Positions 33,942-42,907 of a DNA stretch of 64,000 bases are shown piece by piece. The position numbers and the translations under genes are program-made. The notes beneath the pieces were generated by a model. That model had not been told where the DNA came from and did no database searches. It worked only from the letters and a program-made list of their open reading frames with translations. Source of the DNA: Streptomyces sp. CG 926 (GTDB lineage Bacteria > Actinomycetota > Actinomycetes > Streptomycetales > Streptomycetaceae). How positions within the stretch are numbered: position 1 is the stretch's first letter; the number at the start of each line of letters is the position of its first letter. The DNA lies in assembly GCF_003148825.1 (NCBI RefSeq), contig NZ_QGGZ01000007.1:372001-436000 (forward strand), in the 5' to 3' direction.

Positions 33942-34777
33942 CCGCGCCCTCCCCGGAGCCCTCGCCGGCGCCCTCCCCCTCCCCCTCCCCCGGCAGGCTC
34001 CGGCTCGCCGTGCAGTTACGGCTGGCCGGGGTCCGCCCCGGCATGCGGCTCATGGTGCACTCCTCGCTCGGTGGGACGGGCCTGCGGGCGGAGCTGCTGC
34101 GCGACGCCCTGACGGGTGTCCTCGGGCCGCGCGGCACCCTGGTGGTCCCGGCGTTCACCCCGGAGAACTCCAAGACCTCCACCGCCCATCTGGAGCGGAT
34201 CCGCGGTCTGGACGAGGTCGGGGTGCGGGCCTTCCGCGAGCGGATGTCCGCCTTCGACGCGGCGAGCACCCCGAGTCAGGGCATGGGGTCCCTCGCCGAG
34301 GCCGTCCGCACCGCGCCGGGCGCCGAGCGCAGCGCCCATCCGCAGACCTCTTTCGCGGCCCTCGGGGCGGACGCGGAGCGGCTGTGCGCAGGTCATCGTC
34401 TCGAAAGCCATCTGGGGGAGGACTCACCCCTGGGAAAGCTGTGTTGGGAGGGCGGGCAGGTACTCATGATCAATGTGGGGTTTTCGGTCTGCACCGCTTT
34501 CCATCTCGCGGAGTACCGAATTCCGAAGCCCCCCTTGCGCATGTACGAGTGTGTGGTGAAGGTGAACCTTCCGGGGCCGCAAAGGCACCGGCAGGAGGGG
34601 GAGTGGACCGCATACGAGGACGTCGCGCTGGATGACAGCGATTTCGCGGTGATCGGTGACGCGTTCCCGGATTCACGGGTGCGCAGGGGGCGGGTGGGAG
34701 GCGCGTCGACCATGCTCTTCTCCCTCCCGGAGGCCGTCGATCACGCCCTTGACTGGATGACCGAAAACAGACGCTGA
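33938..34777 (+). CDS. AAC(3)-family N-acetyltransferase of the Fxs locus
   Basis: 279 residues from a GTG overlapping the fxsB stop. A Pro/Ser run (residues 4-20) is followed by the antibiotic acetyltransferase (AAC(3)) fold. Blocks are MVHSSLGGTG, GTLVVPAFTPENS, SQGMGSLAEAVR, SAHPQTSFAALG and GEDSPLGKL. Classical members acetylate the 3-amino group of aminoglycosides with acetyl-CoA. In Fxs loci the partner is more likely the modified peptide or a related amine, but this is inference. Codon 27 is TTA (34016-34018), a rare codon read by bldA. The C-terminal half is normal, with no sign of decay. Confidence 0.85.
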   Translation: MTAPSPEPSPAPSPSPSPGRLRLAVQLRLAGVRPGMRLMVHSSLGGTGLRAELLRDALTGVLGPRGTLVVPAFTPENSKTSTAHLERIRGLDEVGVRAFRERMSAFDAASTPSQGMGSLAEAVRTAPGAERSAHPQTSFAALGADAERLCAGHRLESHLGEDSPLGKLCWEGGQVLMINVGFSVCTAFHLAEYRIPKPPLRMYECVVKVNLPGPQRHRQEGEWTAYEDVALDDSDFAVIGDAFPDSRVRRGRVGGASTMLFSLPEAVDHALDWMTENRR

Positions 34778-34857
34778 TTGACTGAACGATGAGGGGATGT
34801 GGCGAAGCAGCTCCGGAATGATGTTTCTTCGCTTCGCATCTTCGGGACGGGGGTCGT

Positions 34858-36234
34858 GTGCCCGCATCAGGGGAGCCGTACTTTTTTCTCAGTTACGCAC
34901 ATACACCGAGGTTCGGGGCCGGGGGCCCCGACCCGGACATGTGGGTCGAGCGCCTTTTCCGTGATCTCTGCGGGCATGTCATGGCGCTGACGGACCTGCG
35001 CGCCGGGTACGACGTCGGGTTCATGGACCGGGAGATACGCAGCGGCGAGGGCTGGTCCGAACGGCTCGCCCGGGCACTCGCCAACTGTCGCGTCTTCGTT
35101 CCCCTGTTCTCGCCGCGGTACTTCGCCAGCGAGATGTGCGGGAAGGAGTGGTTCGCCTTCGCGCAGCGCGCCGTCCAGCACGGCGCGGTCAGCAACAAAC
35201 AGGCCGAGGCCATCGTGCCCGCGTTATGGGTGCCGGTGCCGCCTGAGCAACTGCCGGGACCTGCCGAGCGGTTGCAGTTCAACCACAACACCTTCGGCGA
35301 GCGCTACGTCACCGACGGCCTGTACGGGCTGATCAAACTGCGCGGTTACGCCGAGCAGTACGAGCATGCCGTGTACGAGCTCGCCCGGCGCATCGTCCAG
35401 GTCGCCGAGACCGCCCACCTGGACCCCATCCGGCCGTTGGACTACCGCAACGTACCGAGCGCCTTCGGCTCCAGCGGGAGCCCGACCCGCACCCTGCACG
35501 TGACCGTGGCCGCCGCCTCCCGGCACGATCTGCCCGAGGGCCGCACCCCCGAGTACTACGGGGACTCCGCGCTGGAGTGGAACCCGTACCATCCGGTCGC
35601 CCAGCGGCCGATCGCCTATGTCGCCGAGGACCTGGTCAAGAACCTCAACTACCAGACCACCATGTCCTCCTTCGACGACGAGGCCGGGCACCTGGACAGC
35701 AAGCAGCTGCCGACCCGGCCGGAGATCCTGATCGTCGACCGGTGGGCGGTGGAGGACGAGCAGCGGCGTCGGCGCCTGGCCGCCTTCGACCGGGAGCCGA
35801 GGCCCTGGGTCAACGTGGTCGTGCCGTGGAACCGGTACGACCATCAGAGCCGGTCGAAGGAGAACGAGCTGGCCGACCGGCTGGAGAGCACCATGCCCAA
35901 GACGATGAGCCAGGGCCGGGCCGCCTGCCGGGCCGCCGCGAACGGCGTGGCGAACGTGGAGACCCTCGGGCAGATCCTGCCGCAGGTGGTCGAGGCCGCC
36001 GCCCAGCAGTTCCTCAGACACGCGCAGCCGTATCCGCCGAAGGGCGACACCTCCATCGAGCGGCCCCGGTTGCTGGGGCCGATGGGGATGAACGGGCCGC
36101 CCGGACCGATGGTGCCCCGTGCCCCCTTCCCACCCGACTCCGACCGGCACCGGGCAGGGCCGGCGGGCGCCGGTCTCCATGACAACGACGACAACGACAC
36201 CGACCGGGGGGACGCGGATGACAGCGAGCAGTGA
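34858..36234 (+). CDS. fxsC: FxsC, TIR-like protein of the Fxs system
   Basis: 458 residues from a GTG. Residues about 6-150 form a TIR domain: YFFLSYAHTPRFG (strand A), then FMDREIRSGEGWSERLARALANCRVFVPLFSPRYFASEMCGKEW. The pattern S-x2-Y-x2-S-x2-C-x2-E fits TIR NADases, with Glu97 as the putative catalytic residue. A second alpha/beta domain (about 210-400; LHVTVAAASRHDLPEG, PEILIVDRW, NVVVPWNRYD) follows, then an acidic disordered tail. Codon 123 is TTA (35224-35226). The 3' end overlaps fxsT by 17 bp. Role: likely nucleotide or NAD signalling, unproven. Confidence 0.88.
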   Translation: MPASGEPYFFLSYAHTPRFGAGGPDPDMWVERLFRDLCGHVMALTDLRAGYDVGFMDREIRSGEGWSERLARALANCRVFVPLFSPRYFASEMCGKEWFAFAQRAVQHGAVSNKQAEAIVPALWVPVPPEQLPGPAERLQFNHNTFGERYVTDGLYGLIKLRGYAEQYEHAVYELARRIVQVAETAHLDPIRPLDYRNVPSAFGSSGSPTRTLHVTVAAASRHDLPEGRTPEYYGDSALEWNPYHPVAQRPIAYVAEDLVKNLNYQTTMSSFDDEAGHLDSKQLPTRPEILIVDRWAVEDEQRRRRLAAFDREPRPWVNVVVPWNRYDHQSRSKENELADRLESTMPKTMSQGRAACRAAANGVANVETLGQILPQVVEAAAQQFLRHAQPYPPKGDTSIERPRLLGPMGMNGPPGPMVPRAPFPPDSDRHRAGPAGAGLHDNDDNDTDRGDADDSEQ

Positions 36235-39200
36235 CAGCAGCGGCGACAGCGACAGCCGTGACGGACGCATCGTCACCTTCTACTCGTACAAGGGCGGCAC
36301 GGGCCGCACCATGGCGCTGGCCAACACCGCCTGGATCCTGGCGGCCAACGGCAAGCGGGTCCTCGCCGTGGACTGGGACCTGGAGGCGCCGGGCCTGCAC
36401 CGCTTCTTCCACCCCTTCCTGGACCCCTCCACGCTGGGGGCCACCACCGGGGTGATCGATCTGATCAGCGAGTACGCCTGGGCGGCGACCAGCCCGGTGC
36501 AGCGGCCCGACGACTGGCACAAGGACTACGCGCGGATACAGCCGCACGCCGTCTCGCTCACCCCGGAGACCCACGGCTGGGAGTTCCCGGACGGCGGCAC
36601 CCTGGACTTCGTCTCGGCGGGCCGGCAGAACCGCGAGTACTCGGCGACCGTCTCCACCTTCGACTGGGACAACTTCTACGACCGGCTCGGCGGCGGGCTC
36701 TTCTTCGACGCCTTACGCGCCGACATGAAGCGGAACTACGACTACGTCCTGATCGACAGCCGCACCGGCCTGTCCGATATCGCGGACATCTGCACGGTCC
36801 ACCTCCCGGACGTCCTGGTCGACTGCTTCACCCTGTCCGACCAGTCCATCGACGGCGCGGCCTCGGTCGCCCGCCAGATCGACGAGCGGTTCAACGACCG
36901 CGGCATCAAGATCTATCCCGTCCCGATGCGCATCGACGAGGGCGAGAAGGAGAAGGCCGACGCCGGCCGGGCGCTGGCCCGGATCAAGTTCGACCGCTTC
37001 CCGAACGGACTGGTCGGGGACGAGCTCACCTCCTACTGGGGCGCGGTGGAGATCCCGTACCGCCCCTACTACGCCTACGAGGAGACCCTGGCCACCTTCG
37101 GTGACGAGGCCGGGCTCACCAACTCCCTGCTCTCCGCCTTCGAACGGCTCACCTCCGTGGTCACCGAGGGCCACATCACCTCGATGCCGGTCATCGGCGA
37201 GGAGGTCCGGCTGCGCATCCGGGACGCCTTCACCCGGCGCCGCCCGGCCCTGCCCGCCGACCTGTTCCTGTCGTACGTCGCCGAGAACCGGATGTGGGCG
37301 GACTGGATCGAGTCGGTGCTCACCCGGGCCGGTTTCCGGGTCGTGCCGAAGGACGTCTCCGCCGAGCGGCCCGCGCACACCGGGCCCGGGGACACCCTGG
37401 GCGGGGGGACGGGCATCAGCATCGACACGGCCGCCCGGACCGTGGTGCTGCTCTCGACGGCGTACCTCAAGTCGGCCCGGGCCGTGGACGTGTGGGAGCG
37501 CGCGGCCGCGGAGGACCCGACCGGGGGGCGGCGCCAGTTGGTGCCGCTGAGGGTGGGCGACGTACGGCTGTCGACGCCGTACATCGACCGCAACCCGGTG
37601 GACCTCTTCCGGCTCGACGAGGTGCATGCCACCACCGCCCTGCTGCGTGCGGTGGAGCGGCCCATGGCCCTGCCCGACAGCGCGGGCAGCGCCTCGCAGC
37701 CCGGCCCCCGGTTCCCGGGGACCGTCCCGAAGATCTGGAACGCGCCGCCCCGCAACCCCGGGTTCACCGGGCGCAGCATCGTGCTGGAGCGGATGCGCGA
37801 CCAGCTCGGCGGGGGCATGGCCGTGGTGCTGCCGCAGCCGCAGACCCTGTTCGGGCTCGGCGGTGTGGGCAAGACCCAGGTGGCCCTGGAGTACGTGCAC
37901 CGGTTCATGGCCGACTACGACCTGGTGTGGTGGATCTCCTCGGAGCAGACCGACGACGTGGTCGCGGCCCTCGCGGAGCTGGCGGTCCGGCTGGGCGCGC
38001 AGACCGGTGAGGACATGGCGGCCGCCTCGCAGGAGGCGATCGACCTGCTGCGGCGCGGGGTTCCGTCCTCGCGCTGGTTGCTGGTCTTCGACAACGCGGA
38101 CGATCCCGAGACGCTCAAGCGGTTCTTCCCGCCGGGCGGGCCGGGCCATGTGCTGGTGACCTCCCGCAACCAGTCGTGGTCGCAGTACGGTGACGCGCTG
38201 CCGGTGGACGTGTTCCTGCGGGAGGAGTCCATCGAGCACCTCCAGCGCCGGGCGCCCGGACTCGGCAAGGACGACGCCGAGCAGGTGGCGGTGGCGGTGG
38301 GCGACCTGCCGTTGGCCGTCGAGCAGGCGGGTGCCTGGATCGCGGAGACGGCGACGCCGGTGTCCGCGTACCTGGAGCAGTTGGCGCAGCAGGCCGCCCG
38401 CGTGCTGGCCCTGAACCAGCCGCCCGGCTACCCGGAGCCGGTGGCCGCCACCTGGAACATCTCCATCGAGCGGTTGCAGTCGCGGTCCCCGGCGGCCGTG
38501 CGGCTGCTCCAGCTCTGTGCCTTCCTCGCGCCCGAGCCGATCTCCGCGAACCTGCTCTACAGCAAGGAGATGATCGACGCGCTCAAGCCGTACGACTCCT
38601 CGCTGCAGGAGAAGTTGGTGCTGGGCCGGGTGATCCGGGAGATCGGCCGGTTCGCGCTGGCCAAGGTCGACCAGGTCAGCAACAGCATCCAGGTGCACCG
38701 GCTGGTGCAGGCGGTGATCCGGGCGCAGCTGAGCGAGGAGGAGCAGCGTGAGGCCCGGCACGCGGTCCACCGGATCCTGGCCGGTGCCCGGCCGGACGAC
38801 GACGAGCCGATCGACAACCCGGAGACGTGGCCGCGGTTCAACACGATCTGGTCGCACCTGACCCCGTCGGAGGCCCGGTACTGCAAGGAGCCGGAGACGC
38901 GCCGGCTGTTGATCGACCGGGTGCGGTACCTGTGGAAGCGCGGTGACTTCAAGGCCGCGTACGCGCTGGGCGAGGAGCTGCGCGAGGCGTGGAAGGAGAT
39001 GCTGGGCAACAACGACCTGCAGTACCTGTACCTGCGCTTCCACCTGTCGAACATCCTGCGTTCGCAGGGCCGGTTCGTGGAGGCGAAGGAGCTGGACGAG
39101 GTCACGCTGGAGCGGCAGAAGGCGGTGCTCGGTCCCTCGCACCCGCACACGTACATGACCATGAGCGGTCTGGCGAACACGCTCGGCGCGCTGGGTCATT

Positions 39201-40216
39201 ACGGCCAGGCGATGGAGCTGGCGACCGAGGCGCACGAAGGCTTCAGCCAGATCTTCCACGAGGCGCACCCGCGCACGCTGGCCGCCGCGAACAACCTGGC
39301 GTTGAACCTGCGGCTGGTGGGTCAGTACACCAGGGCCCGCGAGATCGACCAGGAGGTGCACGACCTGCGGACGGAGGTCCTCGGGCCGGAGCACCCGTAC
39401 ACGCTGTCCTCCGCGCAGAACCTGGCTCGTGACCTGCGTGAGGTGGGCCGGTACGAGGATTCGGTGCAGCTGCTCAGCCGGACGTACGAGACCTACAAGC
39501 GGACGCTGGGGCGGGCGTTCCCCGGCACCCTGTCGGCGGCGAAGAACCTGGCGGTGTCGCTGCGCCGGGCCGGCCAGTTGGAGGACGCGCTGCGGCTGAC
39601 GACGGCCACCCGGGCGCGCTACCGGGCCAAGTACACCTCGGTCAACCCGGACCTGTTGTCCTGCGAGCTCAACCTGGCCTCGGACCTGTTCGCGACCGGG
39701 GATCCGGGCGGGGCGCGGGACCTGGCGCAGGAGGTGGTGGACGAGTACATGAAGGTGCCGGGCGAGCGGCACCCGTACACCCTGGCGGCCGTGAACAACC
39801 TGGCGGTCTTCCACTGGGGCACAGGGGCCGCCGAGACGGCGGAGACGATGCTGCGCCAGACGATACGGGGGATGCGGGACGTGCTCGGCGACAACCACCC
39901 GCACACCGTGTTCGCCCACCTCAACCTGGCCAACACCCGGGCGGACCTGGGTGATCCGGAGGGCGCTCTGGAGCTGGAGCGGCTGGCGGTGATGCGGTTG
40001 CGCGAGGCGCTCGGGGCGCACCATCCCGAGACCTTGGCGAGCAGTTCCAACATGGCGGTCAGCCTGGACTCGATGGGTCGCAAGGAGGAGGCGGCCCGGC
40101 TGCGGGCGGAGGCGGTGTCCGAGCTGACCCGGCTGCTCGGCGAGGACCACAGTCTGACCCGGTACGCGCGCGACGAGCGGCGGGTCCATCGCGACCTGGA
40201 GCCTCTCGCCGTCTGA
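36218..40216 (+). CDS. fxsT: FxsT, ParA/TIR/NB-ARC/TPR signalling ATPase of the Fxs system
   Basis: 1332 residues from the ATG at 36218, inside the end of fxsC. Domains in order: a MinD/ParA-like P-loop (YSYKGGTGRT, residues 22-31, deviant Walker A); a TIR-like domain (about 345-480; LFLSYVAENRMWADWIESVL) without an obvious catalytic Glu; an NB-ARC STAND ATPase with Walker A GLGGVGKT (about 545) and Walker B WLLVFDNADD (about 620); a winged helix with LPLAVEQAG; and 8-10 tetratricopeptide repeats (about 930-1320; HPHTYMTMSGLANTLGALGHYGQA type). STAND proteins act as ligand-triggered switches. Codon 166 is TTA (36713-36715). Start and overlap imply coupled translation with fxsC. Confidence 0.93.
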   Translation: MTASSDSSGDSDSRDGRIVTFYSYKGGTGRTMALANTAWILAANGKRVLAVDWDLEAPGLHRFFHPFLDPSTLGATTGVIDLISEYAWAATSPVQRPDDWHKDYARIQPHAVSLTPETHGWEFPDGGTLDFVSAGRQNREYSATVSTFDWDNFYDRLGGGLFFDALRADMKRNYDYVLIDSRTGLSDIADICTVHLPDVLVDCFTLSDQSIDGAASVARQIDERFNDRGIKIYPVPMRIDEGEKEKADAGRALARIKFDRFPNGLVGDELTSYWGAVEIPYRPYYAYEETLATFGDEAGLTNSLLSAFERLTSVVTEGHITSMPVIGEEVRLRIRDAFTRRRPALPADLFLSYVAENRMWADWIESVLTRAGFRVVPKDVSAERPAHTGPGDTLGGGTGISIDTAARTVVLLSTAYLKSARAVDVWERAAAEDPTGGRRQLVPLRVGDVRLSTPYIDRNPVDLFRLDEVHATTALLRAVERPMALPDSAGSASQPGPRFPGTVPKIWNAPPRNPGFTGRSIVLERMRDQLGGGMAVVLPQPQTLFGLGGVGKTQVALEYVHRFMADYDLVWWISSEQTDDVVAALAELAVRLGAQTGEDMAAASQEAIDLLRRGVPSSRWLLVFDNADDPETLKRFFPPGGPGHVLVTSRNQSWSQYGDALPVDVFLREESIEHLQRRAPGLGKDDAEQVAVAVGDLPLAVEQAGAWIAETATPVSAYLEQLAQQAARVLALNQPPGYPEPVAATWNISIERLQSRSPAAVRLLQLCAFLAPEPISANLLYSKEMIDALKPYDSSLQEKLVLGRVIREIGRFALAKVDQVSNSIQVHRLVQAVIRAQLSEEEQREARHAVHRILAGARPDDDEPIDNPETWPRFNTIWSHLTPSEARYCKEPETRRLLIDRVRYLWKRGDFKAAYALGEELREAWKEMLGNNDLQYLYLRFHLSNILRSQGRFVEAKELDEVTLERQKAVLGPSHPHTYMTMSGLANTLGALGHYGQAMELATEAHEGFSQIFHEAHPRTLAAANNLALNLRLVGQYTRAREIDQEVHDLRTEVLGPEHPYTLSSAQNLARDLREVGRYEDSVQLLSRTYETYKRTLGRAFPGTLSAAKNLAVSLRRAGQLEDALRLTTATRARYRAKYTSVNPDLLSCELNLASDLFATGDPGGARDLAQEVVDEYMKVPGERHPYTLAAVNNLAVFHWGTGAAETAETMLRQTIRGMRDVLGDNHPHTVFAHLNLANTRADLGDPEGALELERLAVMRLREALGAHHPETLASSSNMAVSLDSMGRKEEAARLRAEAVSELTRLLGEDHSLTRYARDERRVHRDLEPLAV

Positions 40217-40287
40217 TCCGACGGAGGGTGGTGGGGCTCCGCGACCGCGGGGTCCCGCCGCCCGCCACCCGACAGCAGGGGGGCGCT

Positions 40288-41196
40288 GTGACCGACAGCA
40301 TGACCTTTCGAAACGAGGACCTGCCGGCCCTCTTCCACCACACCGACCAGGCGGCGATCTCCCGCCAGCGGGAGTCCACGCAGGCCACCCGTGCCCAGTT
40401 GCTGCTGCTGGTCCTGGCCGCGGCGGCGGCCGCGCTGCCCGCCGGGCCGAAGCTGGGTTCGATGTACTTCTTCGGGCTGCTGAGCGTGCTCGCGTACGTG
40501 GGGGTGCTGGGCGTGGGCGTGCGGGCGACCCGGCGCCGGGCCCGCCCGCAGTGGCAGCTCAACCGTAGTGCGGCGGAGTTCATCAAGTCCCTGGCCTGGC
40601 GGTACGCGGTCCACGGGGCACCGTTCGGCAGTGAGGTCGCCGCGCCCGAGGCGACGTACCGGACCCGGCTGGAGGCGGGTCTGGCCGAGCTGCGGAAGAT
40701 GGGTTGGGACGATCCGCGGGCCGCCGGGGCGGTGCCGGAGGGCGGGGAGATCACCGGCGCGATGGAGCGGCTGCGCGGGATGGACTACCAGGCGCGGCGG
40801 GAGACGTACGTCCGGGACCGGCTGATCGAGCAGCGCAACTGGTACCGGCGGCGGACGGAGGTGTCCCGGCGGGCGACGAACCTGTGGTCGTGGACGATCG
40901 TGCTGCTGACCTGTCTGGCGCTGCTGTTCGCGCTGCTGGGGTCGTTCGGTTCGGGTCCGGGGCCGAGGCTGACCGCGCTGCTGAGCGCGGCGGCGGCGGC
41001 CGGGATCGCCTGGAACGAGGTGCGCCGGCACCATCCGCTGATCGAGGCGCACACCCTGATCGAGCAGGATCTGGCGGCGATGATGGTCGTGATGCAGACG
41101 ACCATCACCGAGTCGCAGTGGCCGTCGTCGGTGTACGAGACCGAGCGGTACGTGTCGCCGCAGCACACGGACTGGCTGGCCCGGCACAGCAGTTGA
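40288..41196 (+). CDS. SLATT-domain (DUF4231-like) membrane effector
   Basis: 302 residues from a GTG with GGGGGG upstream. Two SLATT-like halves each have a pair of helices: residues about 33-75 (LLLLVLAAAAAALP and YFFGLLSVLAYVGVLGVGV) and about 205-245. The linker YVRDRLIEQRNWYRRRTEVSRRATNLWSWTIV is the SLATT signature (R...Q..WY..R). SLATT means SMODS- and SLOG-associated 2TM effector; such proteins are thought to damage or permeabilise membranes after a nucleotide signal. The gene is on the same strand 71 bp after fxsT, so I include it in the locus. A SLOG-like gene follows tail to tail. Confidence 0.8.
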   Translation: MTDSMTFRNEDLPALFHHTDQAAISRQRESTQATRAQLLLLVLAAAAAALPAGPKLGSMYFFGLLSVLAYVGVLGVGVRATRRRARPQWQLNRSAAEFIKSLAWRYAVHGAPFGSEVAAPEATYRTRLEAGLAELRKMGWDDPRAAGAVPEGGEITGAMERLRGMDYQARRETYVRDRLIEQRNWYRRRTEVSRRATNLWSWTIVLLTCLALLFALLGSFGSGPGPRLTALLSAAAAAGIAWNEVRRHHPLIEAHTLIEQDLAAMMVVMQTTITESQWPSSVYETERYVSPQHTDWLARHSS

Positions 41197-41211
41197 GGGT
41201 GGGGGCGTGGC

Positions 41212-41691
41212 TCAGTCGCGGGTCACGCCCTCGCGCCAGATGACGGTGACCGGTTTGCCGAGTGTCCGCGCGTAGGCGACGATCTCGGCGGTGCCGCCGT
41301 GCCCGCGGGCGGGCTGCCCGTCCCAGACGGCGACGAGCCGGTCGCAGGAGTCGGCGATGTAGGTGCCGGCGGCGTAGTAGGCCTCGTCCGTGGAGCGGGG
41401 GAAGTCCATCCGGACCTCCTGGGTGGCCCGGTTCTTCAGGCCTCGGTAGCGGGCGAGTGCGTCGGGGCCCTCGAAGGCGTCCTCGTAGTCCCCGCTGGGG
41501 ATCACCACGGTGAGGTCGGCGCCGTGTTCGAGGGCGATGGCGGCGAAGAGTTGGTCCGCTCCCTCGGCGAGGCTGGAGAAGGCCTCCAGCGGTCCTTCGT
41601 GGCCGCCCAGTACGGCCCGCAGGGCGCTCTCCACATGGCCGAGCACCGAGTCCGGAATGGCTCGGTGCCCGGTCACGCCGATTCGTTTCAT
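41212..41691 (-). CDS. SLOG-domain ligand-sensor-like protein
   Basis: 159 residues from the ATG at 41691 (GGGGGAGG upstream; the upstream in-frame ATG is weaker). A Rossmann-like start KRIGVTGHRAIP is followed by SSLAEGADQLFAAIAL, ADLTVVIPSGDYEDAF and DRLVAVWDGQPARGHGGTAEIVAYA. These are the patterns of SLOG/LOG-like proteins that bind nucleotides or NAD-derived ligands. The end of the SLATT gene is only 15 bp away on the other strand. SLOG and SLATT are known to co-occur in conflict systems, so the pair probably acts together, but opposite strands mean separate promoters. Confidence 0.75.
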   Translation of the reverse strand: MKRIGVTGHRAIPDSVLGHVESALRAVLGGHEGPLEAFSSLAEGADQLFAAIALEHGADLTVVIPSGDYEDAFEGPDALARYRGLKNRATQEVRMDFPRSTDEAYYAAGTYIADSCDRLVAVWDGQPARGHGGTAEIVAYARTLGKPVTVIWREGVTRD

Positions 41692-41788
41692 GCAGTAACC
41701 AGCCTCCCCCGTGGACATGGCCGCCCGGAACATCCTCCCAGAAGGCGGGAGGACGTCCAGGGGTGCGACGGGGGCGTATGAGTCACCG

Positions 41789-42685
41789 TCAGTAGACGCT
41801 GACCCCGTAGGCGCCCAGGGCTTCGACCACGGGCTGGAAGAAGGTCGTTCCGCCCGAGGAGCAGTTGCCGCTGCCGCCGGAGGTCAGGCCGACGGCGCGG
41901 GCGCCCGAGTAGAGCGGGCCGCCGCTGTCGCCGGGTTCGGCGCACACGTTGGTGCGGATCATGCCGTAGACGATGTCGCCGCCGCCGTAGTTGACGGTGG
42001 CGTTGAGGCCGGTGACCCGGCCGCTGTGGATCCCGGTGGTGGACCCGCGCCTGGTCACGGACATGTTGACCGTGGCGTTCACGGCGCTGGTGATGTCCTG
42101 GCTGCCGACGGTACCGGGGGGCACCGGCGAGTTGCTCGCGTACTTGATGAGGCCGTAGTCGTTGGTCGGGAAGCTGGAGCCGACCGTGGAACCCACGACG
42201 GTGGTGCGGGCGGAGTTGCTCCACCAGGTGCCCGCGCCGTCGGTGCAGTGCCCGGCGGTCAGGGCGTAGTAGGTGCTGCCGCTGCGCACGTTGAAGCCGA
42301 GCGAACAGCGCCAGCTGGTGGCGTAGATGGCGTCGCCGCCGGACACCAGTTTGGTGAGCTTGCCGGGGATGCGTTCGATGCGCAGCGCGCCGACGTCGGT
42401 TCCGGCCTCGCGCTTGATTCTCGCGATTCCGGCGTCGGAGACGGTGGAGTCGGCGGAGACCACGAGGGTTCCGTTGGCGGGGTCGGTGTGCCAGGCGGTG
42501 CCCGCCACGTCGGCGCGCAGGACGGATGCGCCGGCCGAGGCGAGCCGGTCGGCGCTGAATGCCGTGTCCTTGCCGTCCCGGCCGGCTTCCGCGCTCGCGG
42601 CCGTGGGGACGGCGAGCGCTGCGGCGGCGGCCAGGCCGGTGGCCGCCGCGAGCAGCCTGGTACGGGTCATGCGCTTGATCCTCAC
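41789..42685 (-). CDS. secreted S1 serine protease (streptogrisin-like)
   Basis: 298 residues from a GTG with AGGAGG 7 nt upstream. A Sec signal peptide (about 1-32) and a propeptide (about 33-110) precede the chymotrypsin-like domain. The triad is His in ALTAGHC, Asp in FPTNDYGLIKY, and Ser in EPGDSGGPL. Paired Cys residues suit disulfides (WRCSLG with TAGHCT; NVCAEPG with GNCSSG). The propeptide aids folding and keeps the enzyme inactive until cleaved. It should degrade extracellular proteins. It shares the reading frame with the untranslated tail of the DUF1684 gene upstream. Confidence 0.95.
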   Translation of the reverse strand: MRIKRMTRTRLLAAATGLAAAAALAVPTAASAEAGRDGKDTAFSADRLASAGASVLRADVAGTAWHTDPANGTLVVSADSTVSDAGIARIKREAGTDVGALRIERIPGKLTKLVSGGDAIYATSWRCSLGFNVRSGSTYYALTAGHCTDGAGTWWSNSARTTVVGSTVGSSFPTNDYGLIKYASNSPVPPGTVGSQDITSAVNATVNMSVTRRGSTTGIHSGRVTGLNATVNYGGGDIVYGMIRTNVCAEPGDSGGPLYSGARAVGLTSGGSGNCSSGGTTFFQPVVEALGAYGVSVY

Positions 42686-42907
42686 TTCGCGTCCTCCTGG
42701 AGAGGGTCGGGGGCCCGGCGGTTGTGGGGGTGCCAGAGCCCGTGAGGCGCAGCCGGGGGCACGGCGGGCGCATGAACTTTGGCCGTGCCCCTGACAAGCG
42801 CTGTCGGGAGTGTCCTGGCGTCGGATACCGGTCGCAAGAGCGGCTTTCAGCCTCCGCTCGCCCGCCGCGACCTCGAAGGGCAGCGTGTTCCCGGGCGGCG
42901 GGAAAGG

